This document shows positions 1 through 8,390 of a stretch of 64,000 bases of DNA, one piece after another. Each line of letters opens with the position of its first letter. Position 1 is the stretch's first letter. Source of the stretch: Pseudoduganella albidiflava (GTDB lineage: Bacteria > Pseudomonadota > Gammaproteobacteria > Burkholderiales > Burkholderiaceae_D); the NCBI RefSeq assembly GCF_004322755.1, contig NZ_CP036401.1, positions 3,968,001-4,032,000 of the forward strand. Direction: 5' to 3'. Below the pieces are notes generated by a model. It was not told the origin of the DNA. It saw only the letters and a list, made by a program, of their open reading frames with translations, and searched no databases. The position numbers and the translations under genes were made by a program.

Positions 1-692
1 TCGGGCGCGCAGCCGCCCAGCTCGACGATCTCGCCATCGGCGGTCACCATGCGCACGCGCAGCACGTTGTGCAGGGTGAGGCCGTACTTCAGGCAATGCA
101 CGCCGCCGGAATTCTCGGCGATATTGCCGCCGATGGTGCAGGCGATCTGCGACGACGGATCGGGCGCGTAGTACAGCGCGTGGGCGGCGGCCGCTTCGGA
201 AATCGCCAGGTTGCGCACGCCGGGCTGCACGGTGGCCGTACGAGCCTGCGCATCGATGGCGACGATGTGGCTCATCTTTGCGGTGGACAGCACAATGCCC
301 TCGGCGACCGGCATCGCGCCGCCGGACAGGCCGGTGCCCGCGCCGCGCGGCACGATCGGCACGCCCAATGCGCGGCAGGCGCGCAGCACGGCGATCACCT
401 GCGCCTCGTTTTCCGGCAGGGCCACCGCCAGCGGCAACTGGCGGTAGGCGGTCAGGCCGTCGCACTCGTATGGCCGGGTATCTTCCTCGTCGAACAGCAG
501 GCAGTGCGGGGGGAGTACGGCGTGCAAGGCGGCGCGCAGCGCGGCAACCCTGCCGCGCTGGCGCTCCGCGGCGAGCTGGCCGTTGGCGTCGAAGGTTCCG
601 ATGGTGCCGATGTTGCCGATGCTGCCGATGGTGCCGATGGTGTCATTCGCGCTCACGGCGTTGATTTCACTGGCGTGATGAGGGGCGTTCAT
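1..692 (-). CDS. glcD: FAD-linked glycolate/D-lactate oxidase subunit GlcD (C-terminus beyond window)
   Basis: N-terminal 230 residues of a GlcD-type oxidase, which uses FAD to oxidise glycolate or another 2-hydroxyacid, normally with GlcE and GlcF. The FAD-binding (PCMH-type) domain is clear: an EAQVIAVLRACRALGVP segment, then the nucleotide loop PRGAGTGLSGGA, then CTIGGNIAENSGGVHCLKYG. Translation starts at 692. Residues about 16-30 are an odd Ile-Gly tandem (TIG, SIG, NIG, TIG, TIG) encoded by near-identical 9-mers, ahead of the conserved fold. The gene follows a LysR gene and an LctP-type permease on the same strand. glcE and glcF are expected just outside the left edge. D-lactate dehydrogenase is the main alternative. 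Confidence 0.9.
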   Translation of the reverse strand, partial: MNAPHHASEINAVSANDTIGTIGSIGNIGTIGTFDANGQLAAERQRGRVAALRAALHAVLPPHCLLFDEEDTRPYECDGLTAYRQLPLAVALPENEAQVIAVLRACRALGVPIVPRGAGTGLSGGAMPVAEGIVLSTAKMSHIVAIDAQARTATVQPGVRNLAISEAAAAHALYYAPDPSSQIACTIGGNIAENSGGVHCLKYGLTLHNVLRVRMVTADGEIVELGGCAP

Positions 693-753
693 GTGGCGTC
701 TCCTGCTGGCTTTTATTCACTGGAACCAGTGTAGCGGCAGAGCGCCGGTGCAC

Positions 754-774
754 GCGGTGAAAAGTATTCACCGC
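754..774. promoter_or_regulatory. Putative LysR operator upstream of glcD
   Basis: A 21-bp palindrome with perfect 8-bp arms (GCGGTGAA / TTCACCGC) lies between the stop of the LysR gene and the start of glcD. It contains a T-N11-A core, TGAAAAGTATTCA, the classic LysR-type signature. The same motif, differing only in its 3-bp centre, occurs upstream of the permease at 3581-3598. The adjacent LysR protein is the obvious candidate to bind both. Seen: palindrome and repeat. Inferred: binding. Confidence 0.6.
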
Positions 775-789
775 TGCATCCGATATTAT

Positions 790-1677
790 TCAAGCGCCGG
801 CGTAGGACGCCAGCAGCCAGTCGACGAACAGCTGCACCTCGGGCCGCAGCTTGGTGCCCTGTTCGTACACCACGTAATACGCATGCGGCGGCGAGGCCAG
901 CCGGATGTCGAACAGCTCGACCACTTCGCCCCTGGCGATCATCTCCTGGGAGAAGTGCTGCCGCGTGAGGCCGACACCCTGCCCCAGCCGCACCGCTTCC
1001 AGCAGCAGGCCGAGATCGTCGATGCGCACGCCGGTGGCGGGTTCCGGCCAGTCCAGCCCGGCCACCTCGAACCAGCACTTCCACGGTTCCAGCGCGGAGC
1101 GCAGCAGAGTGGCCTTCGCCAGCTCGGCCGGGCTGGCGATGCCGCCGATCCGCTCCAGGTAGGCCGGGCTGGCCACCGGGAAAGCCGGCTCTTCCAGCAG
1201 CTTGAGGGTTTCCAGGTCGGGATACTTGCCGGCGCCGAAGCGCACTTCCAGGTCCGATTCCGACAGGGCCAGGTCGTACAGCGGCACGGACAGGAACACG
1301 TCGACCGCGATCTCCGGATGCGCGCTGGTGAAGCTGGCCAGGCGCGGCAGCAGCAGGTAGCGGGCAAAAGTGGGCGGGACGGTGATCTTGATGCGCGGCT
1401 GCACCGGCGAGGCACGGCCCGGCATGGGGAAATCGGTCAGCGTCTGCAGCGCGGTGCAGACCACCTCCAGGTAGCTGCGGCCGAACGGTGTCAGCGCAGG
1501 CGCCCGGCCGTCGCGGATGAACAGGCGGTCGCCGACGAACTCTTCGAGCAGGCGGATGCGGTGCGACAGCGCGGAAGGGGTGATGCACAGCTGGTTGGCG
1601 GCCACCGCAAATGAGCTGGAGCGCGCCGCGGCTTCGAAGGCGACCAGCGCGTGGACAGGAGGGAAACGTTTTTGCAT
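790..1677 (-). CDS. LysR-family transcriptional regulator
   Basis: A 295-aa protein with the standard LysR plan. An N-terminal winged helix-turn-helix covers about residues 5-65 (AFEAAARSSSFAVAANQL, then PSALSHRIRLLEEF), and the substrate-binding domain runs from about 90 to 290. The N-terminus resembles the GcvA/AmpR subgroup. It sits between a 2-hydroxyacid permease and glcD on the same strand, so it most likely senses lactate or glycolate and controls both. Two matching T-N11-A palindromes, at 754-774 and 3581-3598, precede those two genes. The effector is inferred from context only. Confidence 0.88.
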   Translation of the reverse strand: MQKRFPPVHALVAFEAAARSSSFAVAANQLCITPSALSHRIRLLEEFVGDRLFIRDGRAPALTPFGRSYLEVVCTALQTLTDFPMPGRASPVQPRIKITVPPTFARYLLLPRLASFTSAHPEIAVDVFLSVPLYDLALSESDLEVRFGAGKYPDLETLKLLEEPAFPVASPAYLERIGGIASPAELAKATLLRSALEPWKCWFEVAGLDWPEPATGVRIDDLGLLLEAVRLGQGVGLTRQHFSQEMIARGEVVELFDIRLASPPHAYYVVYEQGTKLRPEVQLFVDWLLASYAGA

Positions 1678-1761
1678 GGCGGTCCGGGATAGGTGCGTTC
1701 TTCAGGAACGCCGCAACGCCCGTCCTTGCCGGCACGGGCGTTGGGCGTCCGACCAGCCATT

Positions 1762-3474
1762 CTAATGGGGAATCATCCCCGTGAACACGTAGGCCTGCAG
1801 CACCGTCATGATGCCGACGATGACGGCGAAGAACAGGCTGTGCTTGAGCGTGAAACGGAACAGTTCCGATTCGCGGCCCACCAGGCCGGTGGCTGCGCAG
1901 GCCACGGCGATAGACTGCGGCGAGATCATCTTGCCCGTCACGCCGCCGGTGGTGTTGGCGGCCACCATCAGCGTGTCGGACACGCCGATCTGGTGCGCGG
2001 TGGTGCTCTGCAGGGAGCAGAACAGCGCGTTCGACGACGTGTCCGACCCGGTGAGGAACACGCCCAGCCAGCCGAGGAACGGCGAGAAGAACGGGAACGC
2101 CACGCCGGTGCCGGCCAGTACCAGGGCCAGCGTGGACGACATGCCGGAATAATTGGCGACGAAGGCGAAGGCCAGCACCAGCCCGATCGACAGCACGGGC
2201 CGGCGCAGTTCCACCAGCGTATCCCGGAAGGCGCGCAGGCCGTCGGCCGGCTTCATGCCCAGCAGGATCATCGAGATGATGCCGGTGATCAGGATCGGCG
2301 TGCCCACCGCGGACAGGATATCGAGCTTGTACACGGCTTCATAGGCCTTGGGCACGGTGACGATCGGCGCGGTCTTGATGACCATCCCGTCGAGGTACGG
2401 CACGTGCACCTTGATCACCGTCCAGGCCAGCGGACCCTTGGCGAACAGCGCCTTGAAGAACGGCAGGCTCCACACCGTGACGATGGCGGTCAGGATGCCG
2501 AACGGCGCCCAGGCGCGCACCGTCTGCGCCAGCGTGTACGGCGAGCGGGTACGGCCGGCCAGCGGCGCGCCGCCTGCGTTGCCGCCGAAACCACCGATGC
2601 CGGACAGCGCGGCCGCGCCACCCGCCGCCACCACGCCGCGGGCGGCATTCTTGGCGGTGGCCGGTTGCCAGACCTTCAACAGCAGGGTCAGCGACACGAG
2701 GCTGACCAGTGCCGACGTAATGTCCGGCAGTTCCGGGCCGATGAAGTTGGAGGTGAGGTATTGCGTGACGGCGAAGCTGCCGCCTGCCACCAGTGCGCCC
2801 GGCCACACTTCCTTCACGCCGCGCAGCCCGTCCATCATGAAGACCAGCCAGAACGGCACGAACAGCGACAGCAGCGGCAGCTGGCGGCCCGCCATGGCGC
2901 CGATGTGCATCGGGTCGATGCCCGTCACCTGCCCCGCCACGATGATGGGGATGCCCATCGCGCCGAAGGCCACCGGCGCCGTGTTGGCGATCAGGCACAT
3001 GCCGGCCGCGTACAGCGGGTTGAAGCCCAGCCCCACCAGCAGCGCCGCGGTGATCGCCACCGGCGCGCCGAAACCGGCAGCCCCTTCCAGGAACGCGCCG
3101 AACGAAAAGCCGATCAGCAGCATCTGCAGGCGCTGGTCGTCGGTGATCGACAGGATCGATGCGCGGATGACCGCCAGTTGTCCGGTGCGCTCGACCACCT
3201 TGTACAGGAATACGGCGGTGATGATGATCCACGCGATCGGCCACAGGCCGTAGGCGAAACCGTAGCCGGCCGACGCCAGCGCCTGCGGCACCGGCATGCC
3301 GTAGGCGAACACCGCCACGAGCAGCGCGAGGCCCAGCGTGACGGCGCCCGCTACGTGGCCCTTCATCCGCATGACCGCCAGGGCCAGGAAGAAGAAGATG
3401 ATGGGAACGGCGGCCGCCAGGGCGGACAGCCCCAGGCTGCCGAGCGGTGCATAGACTTGGTTCCAGACCTGCAT
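1762..3474 (-). CDS. lldP: LctP-family lactate/glycolate permease
   Basis: A 570-aa, very hydrophobic inner-membrane protein of the lactate permease family (LldP, LctP, GlcA), which imports L- or D-lactate and glycolate with protons. Family signatures include [33 protein letters not shown] and, near the C-terminus, [14 protein letters not shown]. Length matches the family (about 550-570). It is upstream of the LysR gene and glcD on the same strand, so the three probably form one 2-hydroxyacid uptake and oxidation locus. Whether lactate or glycolate is the main substrate cannot be told from sequence. The start at 3474 is preceded by a GGAGGAG-like ribosome site. Confidence 0.93.
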   Translation of the reverse strand: MQVWNQVYAPLGSLGLSALAAAVPIIFFFLALAVMRMKGHVAGAVTLGLALLVAVFAYGMPVPQALASAGYGFAYGLWPIAWIIITAVFLYKVVERTGQLAVIRASILSITDDQRLQMLLIGFSFGAFLEGAAGFGAPVAITAALLVGLGFNPLYAAGMCLIANTAPVAFGAMGIPIIVAGQVTGIDPMHIGAMAGRQLPLLSLFVPFWLVFMMDGLRGVKEVWPGALVAGGSFAVTQYLTSNFIGPELPDITSALVSLVSLTLLLKVWQPATAKNAARGVVAAGGAAALSGIGGFGGNAGGAPLAGRTRSPYTLAQTVRAWAPFGILTAIVTVWSLPFFKALFAKGPLAWTVIKVHVPYLDGMVIKTAPIVTVPKAYEAVYKLDILSAVGTPILITGIISMILLGMKPADGLRAFRDTLVELRRPVLSIGLVLAFAFVANYSGMSSTLALVLAGTGVAFPFFSPFLGWLGVFLTGSDTSSNALFCSLQSTTAHQIGVSDTLMVAANTTGGVTGKMISPQSIAVACAATGLVGRESELFRFTLKHSLFFAVIVGIMTVLQAYVFTGMIPH

Positions 3475-3580
3475 GGTGTGCTCCTCCAGACGATTGGTTT
3501 TATGTTATGTCGGAGGAAAGTGTACGGCCGGCCCCGGCGTGAAAACCGCCGCCGGGCGTTGAAATGAATTGACGCCTGAA

Positions 3581-3598
3581 GTGAAAATCTTTCACCGC
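3581..3598. promoter_or_regulatory. Putative LysR operator upstream of the permease
   Basis: GTGAAAA-TCT-TTCACCGC, with a GTGAAA/TTTCAC palindrome and a T-N11-A core, sits about 107 bp upstream of the permease start. It is identical to the site at 757-774 except for the three central bases. Two copies in front of two functionally linked genes with a LysR gene between them make a shared operator likely. Confidence 0.6.
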
Positions 3599-3931
3599 CC
3601 CGGGCACCGCCTGTCAGCTGATTGTAAGGGGCGGGGCTCGCCACGCTATATCGCGGTTAAACGCCACGGGATCGGACCTTCTTGCCAGGCCAGGCAGCGC
3701 GTCACCCCGACACACTTTAAAGGGTATTCATTTCACGAAAAACGGATGAGTAACTGCATGAATAGAAATCATCCGCGCGGGATTATGCCGGCATATTAAT
3801 TGTCTTGCCGTTACTGGCTTCGCTTGATATTTCCACTGAGAAATTGTGTCAAGCTTTGCTTTTCGTCGACACATAATAAACAACACAGCAGCCCATTTTG
3901 GAAATATTTTGTTCCACTTCAAAATTATTAT

Positions 3932-3961
3932 TTGCATAATGCAATTTTCTTGTAGTACTAT
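3932..3961 (+). promoter_or_regulatory. Promoter-like element in AT-rich intergenic DNA
   Basis: The stretch 3475-3991 has no gene. Its right part (about 3725-3960) is strikingly AT-rich compared with everything around it. TTGCAT (3932-3937), an 18-bp spacer and TACTAT (3956-3961) form a plausible sigma-70 promoter for the small gene at 3992. The -35 lies inside a perfect 13-bp palindrome, TTGCATAATGCAA (3932-3944), which could be an operator. Confidence 0.45.
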
Positions 3962-3991
3962 TCCTACATGCATCCTGCTCAGGAGAAACTT

Positions 3992-4330
3992 ATGCAAAGC
4001 AATCCGGTTGAACTTCCCCCTGCAACGACTGCCGTACTGCAGCGCCGGGCTATGCTTTTTCTGGCAGGACTGCTAAAGGGTTTCCGTACCATTTTTCGGG
4101 GACGCAGTGAAAAGTCGCCATCCGTGACCGTTGCCGGTACAGTATTGCTGTCTCGGCCGAGCCAACAGGCGCCCACGATCGGGCATATAGAGTTCTGTCT
4201 TTCCGAGATGGAAGCTCAAGGGTATGCGCGTTTTTGCGCAGAGAACGGCTATGTGGCGATAGTCGAGCAAGATATATACGACTTCTCGTGGTCGGTCGAG
4301 GTATGCGCCGCACCGCTTGAGTCACGGTGA
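3992..4330 (+). CDS. Hypothetical protein, 112 aa
   Basis: I do not recognise this small protein. The start at 3992 is chosen over the in-frame ATG at 3968 because AGGAG at 3981-3985 is well placed for it. The N-terminal third is basic with a short hydrophobic stretch (AMLFLAGLLKGFRTIF). The C-terminal half (HIEFCLSEMEAQGYARFCAE, then EQDIYDFSWSVEVC) looks like a small soluble domain. A plausible promoter lies directly upstream, and the leader is far more AT-rich than neighbouring DNA, which suggests acquired DNA. It is not obviously in an operon. Confidence 0.5.
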   Translation: MQSNPVELPPATTAVLQRRAMLFLAGLLKGFRTIFRGRSEKSPSVTVAGTVLLSRPSQQAPTIGHIEFCLSEMEAQGYARFCAENGYVAIVEQDIYDFSWSVEVCAAPLESR

Positions 4331-4571
4331 GGGTGGAGTTCTTCATCGACGCCGGCGCACCTGGGACTAAAGTCTTTTGAATGGTCCGCGGCCAGTCCCG
4401 CTCTTGGTGCAAAGAAACAACGGCTAATCCGGAAACACCATGCAGGCATGGACGGGCGCCGTCCTGAAACGCCCGTCGGCAGCCAGGAACCGCGTAGTAA
4501 ACCGCCACGCACCTTTGTTCCATGGCGCGGTCCGGCAGCATCACGCATCCCCCAGCGTTCGGCATGCTGGA

Positions 4572-5483
4572 TCAGATCACCGGCACGCCGCCGGTAACGG
4601 CAATCCGCGCGCCGGAAATGTAGCTGCCGTCATTCGATGCCAGCAGCACATAAGTCGGCGCCAGCTCGGCAGGCTGGCCGGGGCGCTTCAGCGGCACTTG
4701 CTGGCCGAAGCTCTCCACCTGTTCCGGTGGCATGGTGGACGGGATCAGCGGGGTCCAGATCGGGCCGGGGGCGACGGAATTCACGCGGATGCCCTTCTCC
4801 GCCAGCAGTTGCGCCAGCCCGCCGCTGAAGTTCACGATGGCGCCCTTGGTGGCGGAATAGGCGAGCAGCTTGGGCTTGGGCGTATCCGAATTGACCGAGG
4901 CGGTGTTGATGATCGACGACCCGGGCCGCATGTGCGGCACGGCGGCTTTGCACAGGTGGAACATGGCGGTGATGTTGGTCTGGAACGTATAGTCCCACTC
5001 CTCGTCCGGAATCTCGTCCAGCGAATCGCGGGTCATCTGGAAGGCGGCATTGTTGACCAGCACGTCGATGCGGCCGAACGCCTCCACCGCCCTGGCGATG
5101 ACGGCGCGGCAGTGCGCCGGGTCGGCCAGGTCGCCGCGCACCAGCACGGCCTTGCGGCCCGCCTCCTCGACCCACCTGGCCGTTTCGCGGGCGTCCTCGT
5201 CTTCGTTCAGGTAGGAGATCAGCACGTCCGCGCCTTCGCGGGCGAAGGCGATCGCCACCGCGCGGCCGATGCCGCTGTCGCCGCCGGTGATCACGGTGGC
5301 CTTGTCCAGCAGCTTGCCCATGCCGCGATAGGTGGCCTCGCCATGGTCGGCGGCCGGACGCATCTGGTCCTCGGTGCCGGGGGGCCGCTGTTGCTGCGCT
5401 TCTTGCTGCGCCTCCTGTTTCCCCTCCTGCTGTGCCTTTTGCTGCGATTGCTGTTGCGATTGCTGTTGCGATGGTTGTGACAT
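4572..5483 (-). CDS. SDR-family oxidoreductase, YghA/general stress type, with Gln-rich N-terminus
   Basis: A 303-aa short-chain dehydrogenase of the group containing E. coli YghA and Bacillus general stress protein 39, NADP-dependent aldehyde or alcohol oxidoreductases. Visible motifs: TGGDSGIG cofactor loop, NNAA in place of the usual NNAG, catalytic Ser in ASVNSD, catalytic YSATK, and the GPIWTPLIP segment. The start at 5483 follows AGGAGA; longer in-frame extensions lack a ribosome site. Residues about 2-28 are an unusual run of QQQS/QQKA/QQEA repeats, so the enzyme carries a polar low-complexity tail before the Rossmann fold. It is monocistronic. 4331-4571, downstream, shows no gene. Confidence 0.88.
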   Translation of the reverse strand: MSQPSQQQSQQQSQQKAQQEGKQEAQQEAQQQRPPGTEDQMRPAADHGEATYRGMGKLLDKATVITGGDSGIGRAVAIAFAREGADVLISYLNEDEDARETARWVEEAGRKAVLVRGDLADPAHCRAVIARAVEAFGRIDVLVNNAAFQMTRDSLDEIPDEEWDYTFQTNITAMFHLCKAAVPHMRPGSSIINTASVNSDTPKPKLLAYSATKGAIVNFSGGLAQLLAEKGIRVNSVAPGPIWTPLIPSTMPPEQVESFGQQVPLKRPGQPAELAPTYVLLASNDGSYISGARIAVTGGVPVI

Positions 5484-5751
5484 GATCTTCTCCTGTGATG
5501 ACATCAAAAGAAGGGCATCACTATAAGGAGCTGGCAAAGATGCGGTGCACGCTGGAGGGCTGGAAACTGCGTGCACCGCCCGCGTGGTCAGCGCACTTCC
5601 AACTGCAGCGTTGCCGATGGCAGGCCACGGCGCGGCGGGTGTCGTCACGCGAGGCCAGTTGTGACAATCCGAGGATTTTCCCGCTTGGCAAGCTGCTATC
5701 CTGTGGCTAGCCAATCGCTGCATACCGCTATCCCTGGAAATCTCCCATCCA

Positions 5752-6474
5752 ATGCTTACATTCAATCGGTCAGTCCTGCTTCTGGCGCTGTTGTGCTGTG
5801 CGACCGGCACTCGCGCCGCTGAAATCAACCTGGTGGAACAACTGCGGGAAGGCGGCGCGGCGATCCTGGTGACGCTCGCCCTGTCGATCCTGTTCGTGGC
5901 CGTCACCGCCGAGCGGCTGGTGCATTTCCGCGCCAGGGCGATCCTGCCCGCGGGGCTGGTGGCGCAGGCCCGGCCCCTGTGGGCGGCGCGCAATCACGCT
6001 GCGCTGGCGAACCTGCTCGAGCAGGAAGACAGCACGCTGGCGCGCATTATCGCCTTCATGTCGCGCTACCGCGACCAGCCGCACGCCTTCGTCAGCGGCG
6101 GCGCCGGCGACATCGCGTCGATGGAGCTGCGCCACCACCAGCAGAAGTTCTACGCGCTGGCGATCATCGCCACCGTCGCGCCCATCGTCGGCTTGCTGGG
6201 CACCGTCGTCGGCATGATCGAGGCGTTTCACGTGATCGCGTATTCCGAGGGCATGGGCAATCCGGCCTTGCTGGCCAGCGGCATCTCGAAAGCCCTGGTC
6301 AATACGGCCGCCGGCCTGGCGGTGGCGCTGCCGGCCCTGGGCATGCACCACTTCTTCAAGAACCGCATGATGTTCTTCAGCCTCGCACTGGAAAAGCAGG
6401 TCAATGCCCTGCTCAACGAATGGTTCGTGCCGGTGCCCGTCCAGCCACATCTCCAGGTGCTGAATGCGCATTGA
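5752..6474 (+). CDS. exbB: MotA/TolQ/ExbB-family proton channel protein
   Basis: A 240-aa inner-membrane protein of the ExbB/TolQ family, the channel half of motors that use the proton gradient to drive TonB-, TolA- or similar partners. It has an N-terminal signal-like segment, a first membrane helix near residues 36-56, and the diagnostic pair of C-terminal helices: IATVAPIVGLLGTVVGMIEA, then ALVNTAAGLAVALPALG. It overlaps the following exbD by 11 bp, and a third gene is coupled behind that. Because the operon lacks a tonB-like gene, the partner is probably the third protein. The 268-bp region upstream (5484-5751) holds no gene. Confidence 0.9.
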   Translation: MLTFNRSVLLLALLCCATGTRAAEINLVEQLREGGAAILVTLALSILFVAVTAERLVHFRARAILPAGLVAQARPLWAARNHAALANLLEQEDSTLARIIAFMSRYRDQPHAFVSGGAGDIASMELRHHQQKFYALAIIATVAPIVGLLGTVVGMIEAFHVIAYSEGMGNPALLASGISKALVNTAAGLAVALPALGMHHFFKNRMMFFSLALEKQVNALLNEWFVPVPVQPHLQVLNAH

Positions 6475-6889
6475 CCTGGGCGAGGACGAAGCGCCGGAAA
6501 TTGGCCTGGTCGCGCTGATCGACTGTATCTTTTTCCTGCTGATGTTCTTCATGGTCGCCTCCAGCTTCAAGACCCCGGAGAAGGAGGAGAAACCGCAGAA
6601 GGAGCTGCCGGTGGTGCTGCCCGCCGCGCAGATGAGCCTGACGCGCGCGGCCGCGGCCCCGAGCCCGCTGGCGATCGGCGTCGACAAGCGCGGCAAGTAT
6701 TACCTCGACGGCAGCAAGGTCGGGGTACAGGAGCTGCACGACCGGCTGAAGGCCGAAGCGGCGAAGAACGCGCAGCGCCCGATCCGTATCGACGGCGACG
6801 AGGACGCGCGCTACCAGGACATCGTGCACGTGCTCGACCTGTGCCAGTTCGAGGGTTTCACCCGGATCTCCATGCGTACCCGCCAATGA
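6464..6889 (+). CDS. exbD: ExbD/TolR-family protein
   Basis: A 141-aa single-pass protein with the ExbD plan: a short cytoplasmic tail, a transmembrane helix carrying the proton-relevant aspartate (LIDCIFFLLMFFMVASSF), and a periplasmic domain with a GKYYLDG...PIRIDGDEDARYQDIVHVLD pattern. It starts inside exbB (11-bp overlap), and its stop overlaps the start of the next gene by 4 bp (ATGA), so the three are translated together. It would form the stator and channel complex with ExbB. Confidence 0.9.
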   Translation: MRIDLGEDEAPEIGLVALIDCIFFLLMFFMVASSFKTPEKEEKPQKELPVVLPAAQMSLTRAAAAPSPLAIGVDKRGKYYLDGSKVGVQELHDRLKAEAAKNAQRPIRIDGDEDARYQDIVHVLDLCQFEGFTRISMRTRQ

Positions 6890-8352
6890 ACTTCGGCGAT
6901 ACCCCGCTCGCGCTTCGCAGGGCGCCGTTCCGCACTTACGTGGCCGTATCGCTGGCCCTGCATGCGGCCTTGGGCGGGACCCTGTACTGGTTCGGCGCGT
7001 ATCAGGTGGAGCAGCGCCGCCAGGATACGCAGGTCGCCGACAGCGCACAGGCCACCTACCGCGCGCGCACCGTGCGCCGGGTCGACGACCTGCAGAAGAT
7101 CAAGGAGCTCATGGCGCAGTCCACCAGGTCCGAGCCTGGACCCGATGCAGCCTTGACCGCTCTCCCGCCCGTATCGGACGATCCGCGCGAGCAGCTCGCC
7201 CGGGCCCGGGTGCTGTCGAAAGCCATCGACGATATCCATCGCGATATCAAGGCCGAGGAACTGGCGCGCCTGACCGGGATGAGCAAGGAAGCGGCGCGCG
7301 CCGAGGTCGATACGGAAATGCCATCGACAACGCCTGCGCCACCGGAGGCCGGCAACCCGGCCGATGAAATCGCTGGACTCGAAGAACATGCGCGCGAGCT
7401 GCTGGCCCGGCGCGCCGACGACCTGCGGCGCAAGCAGGAAGGCGTGGCGGTCAGCGCCAGCGGCCCGCACGGCGAAGCGCCCACCGCCCCGTTGCCCGTT
7501 GGCGCCGAAGGTGGATCCGGCAATGCCGAAGCACGCGCCGCCACCGGCCCTGCAACGGGACTGGACGGAGCCGATGAGCGAAGCGGCGCAAATGGACACG
7601 ATCGCCAGTCCGGGCATGCAGGCCCGGATCGGGCGGGTGCCGGGACCCATGCGGCCGACAGGATCGATGATTTCCTGGGCCAGGGCGTGGATGCCACGCG
7701 CGCCCCGCGTCACCGCAGCACGGTCGGCCGCCTGATCAGATACGGCAGCGGCCAGATTCCCAGGGTGGGTACCGGCCCTGTCACCAAGGGCGAAGGCCGC
7801 ATGCTGGGCGCCGGCGGCCAGTACGCCGACCGCATCCACCTCAACAGCTGGTACCTGATCGGGCCTTTCCCGGGCCGCCGGGATCGCGGTACTGCCGGGA
7901 CGCCGGTCTACCCGCCGGAGCAGGCCGTGCTGCTCGATGCGGTGTATCGCGGCAAGGACCAGCAGCTGCTCCGATGGGAATACGTGCCTGGCATGGCCTA
8001 TCCGCTGATCCCGCGGGAGCCGGTCGAGGACGCCGTCTATTACGGCTACACCGAAGTGCTGATGGACGAGGAACGCGAGCTGATGGTCTGGCTGGGCGTG
8101 GACGACGACGCCACGGTGTACCTGAACGACAGGATCATGTGGAAGAGCGACGACAGCAACAAGGGCTGGTTCTTCGATTCCGTGTATCGAAACCGGCAGG
8201 GATACGATGCCAAATTCAATCGCACCGAGCGGCGGATGCTGGTGCGTTTCAAAAAGGGCCGCAACCGGATTTTCCTCAAGCTGTGGAACGATACCAACGA
8301 GATGTTTTTCTCGATGGTGCTGACGTTGCCGGGGCAGGCGAAGCCGGAGTGA
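6886..8352 (+). CDS. ExbBD-coupled membrane-anchored protein with C-terminal beta-sandwich-like domain
   Basis: An unrecognised 488-aa protein. The start at 6886 is fixed by the ATGA overlap with exbD. Residues about 15-38 form a single membrane anchor (YVAVSLALHAALGGTLYWFG), as in TonB. Residues 40-130 are charged and probably helical, and 130-310 are low-complexity Ala/Gly/Pro-rich, as in a periplasmic linker. From about residue 312 a compact domain begins with SWYLIGPFPGRRD and ends with KKGRNRIFLKLWND. It resembles the PA14 or carbohydrate-binding jelly-roll modules of glycosidases, with the motif VWLGVDDDATVYLNDRIMWK. No TonB C-terminal motif is visible. Inference: it replaces TonB as the energy-transducing partner of this ExbBD. 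Confidence 0.7.
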   Translation: MNFGDTPLALRRAPFRTYVAVSLALHAALGGTLYWFGAYQVEQRRQDTQVADSAQATYRARTVRRVDDLQKIKELMAQSTRSEPGPDAALTALPPVSDDPREQLARARVLSKAIDDIHRDIKAEELARLTGMSKEAARAEVDTEMPSTTPAPPEAGNPADEIAGLEEHARELLARRADDLRRKQEGVAVSASGPHGEAPTAPLPVGAEGGSGNAEARAATGPATGLDGADERSGANGHDRQSGHAGPDRAGAGTHAADRIDDFLGQGVDATRAPRHRSTVGRLIRYGSGQIPRVGTGPVTKGEGRMLGAGGQYADRIHLNSWYLIGPFPGRRDRGTAGTPVYPPEQAVLLDAVYRGKDQQLLRWEYVPGMAYPLIPREPVEDAVYYGYTEVLMDEERELMVWLGVDDDATVYLNDRIMWKSDDSNKGWFFDSVYRNRQGYDAKFNRTERRMLVRFKKGRNRIFLKLWNDTNEMFFSMVLTLPGQAKPE

Positions 8353-8390
8353 GATGACGCGGCTCGCACTGCATTCCGGCCCCGCCCGAG

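Noticed and set aside
1693..3567. 624-residue plus-strand frame opposite the permease
   Set aside because: It is a His/Arg/Gln-rich antisense frame over a clear LctP permease and has no domain or ribosome site.
4440..5480. 346-residue plus-strand frame opposite the SDR gene
   Set aside because: Its composition and its Leu/Cys-rich end mirror the Gln-rich tail of the real gene read backwards; no recognisable domain.
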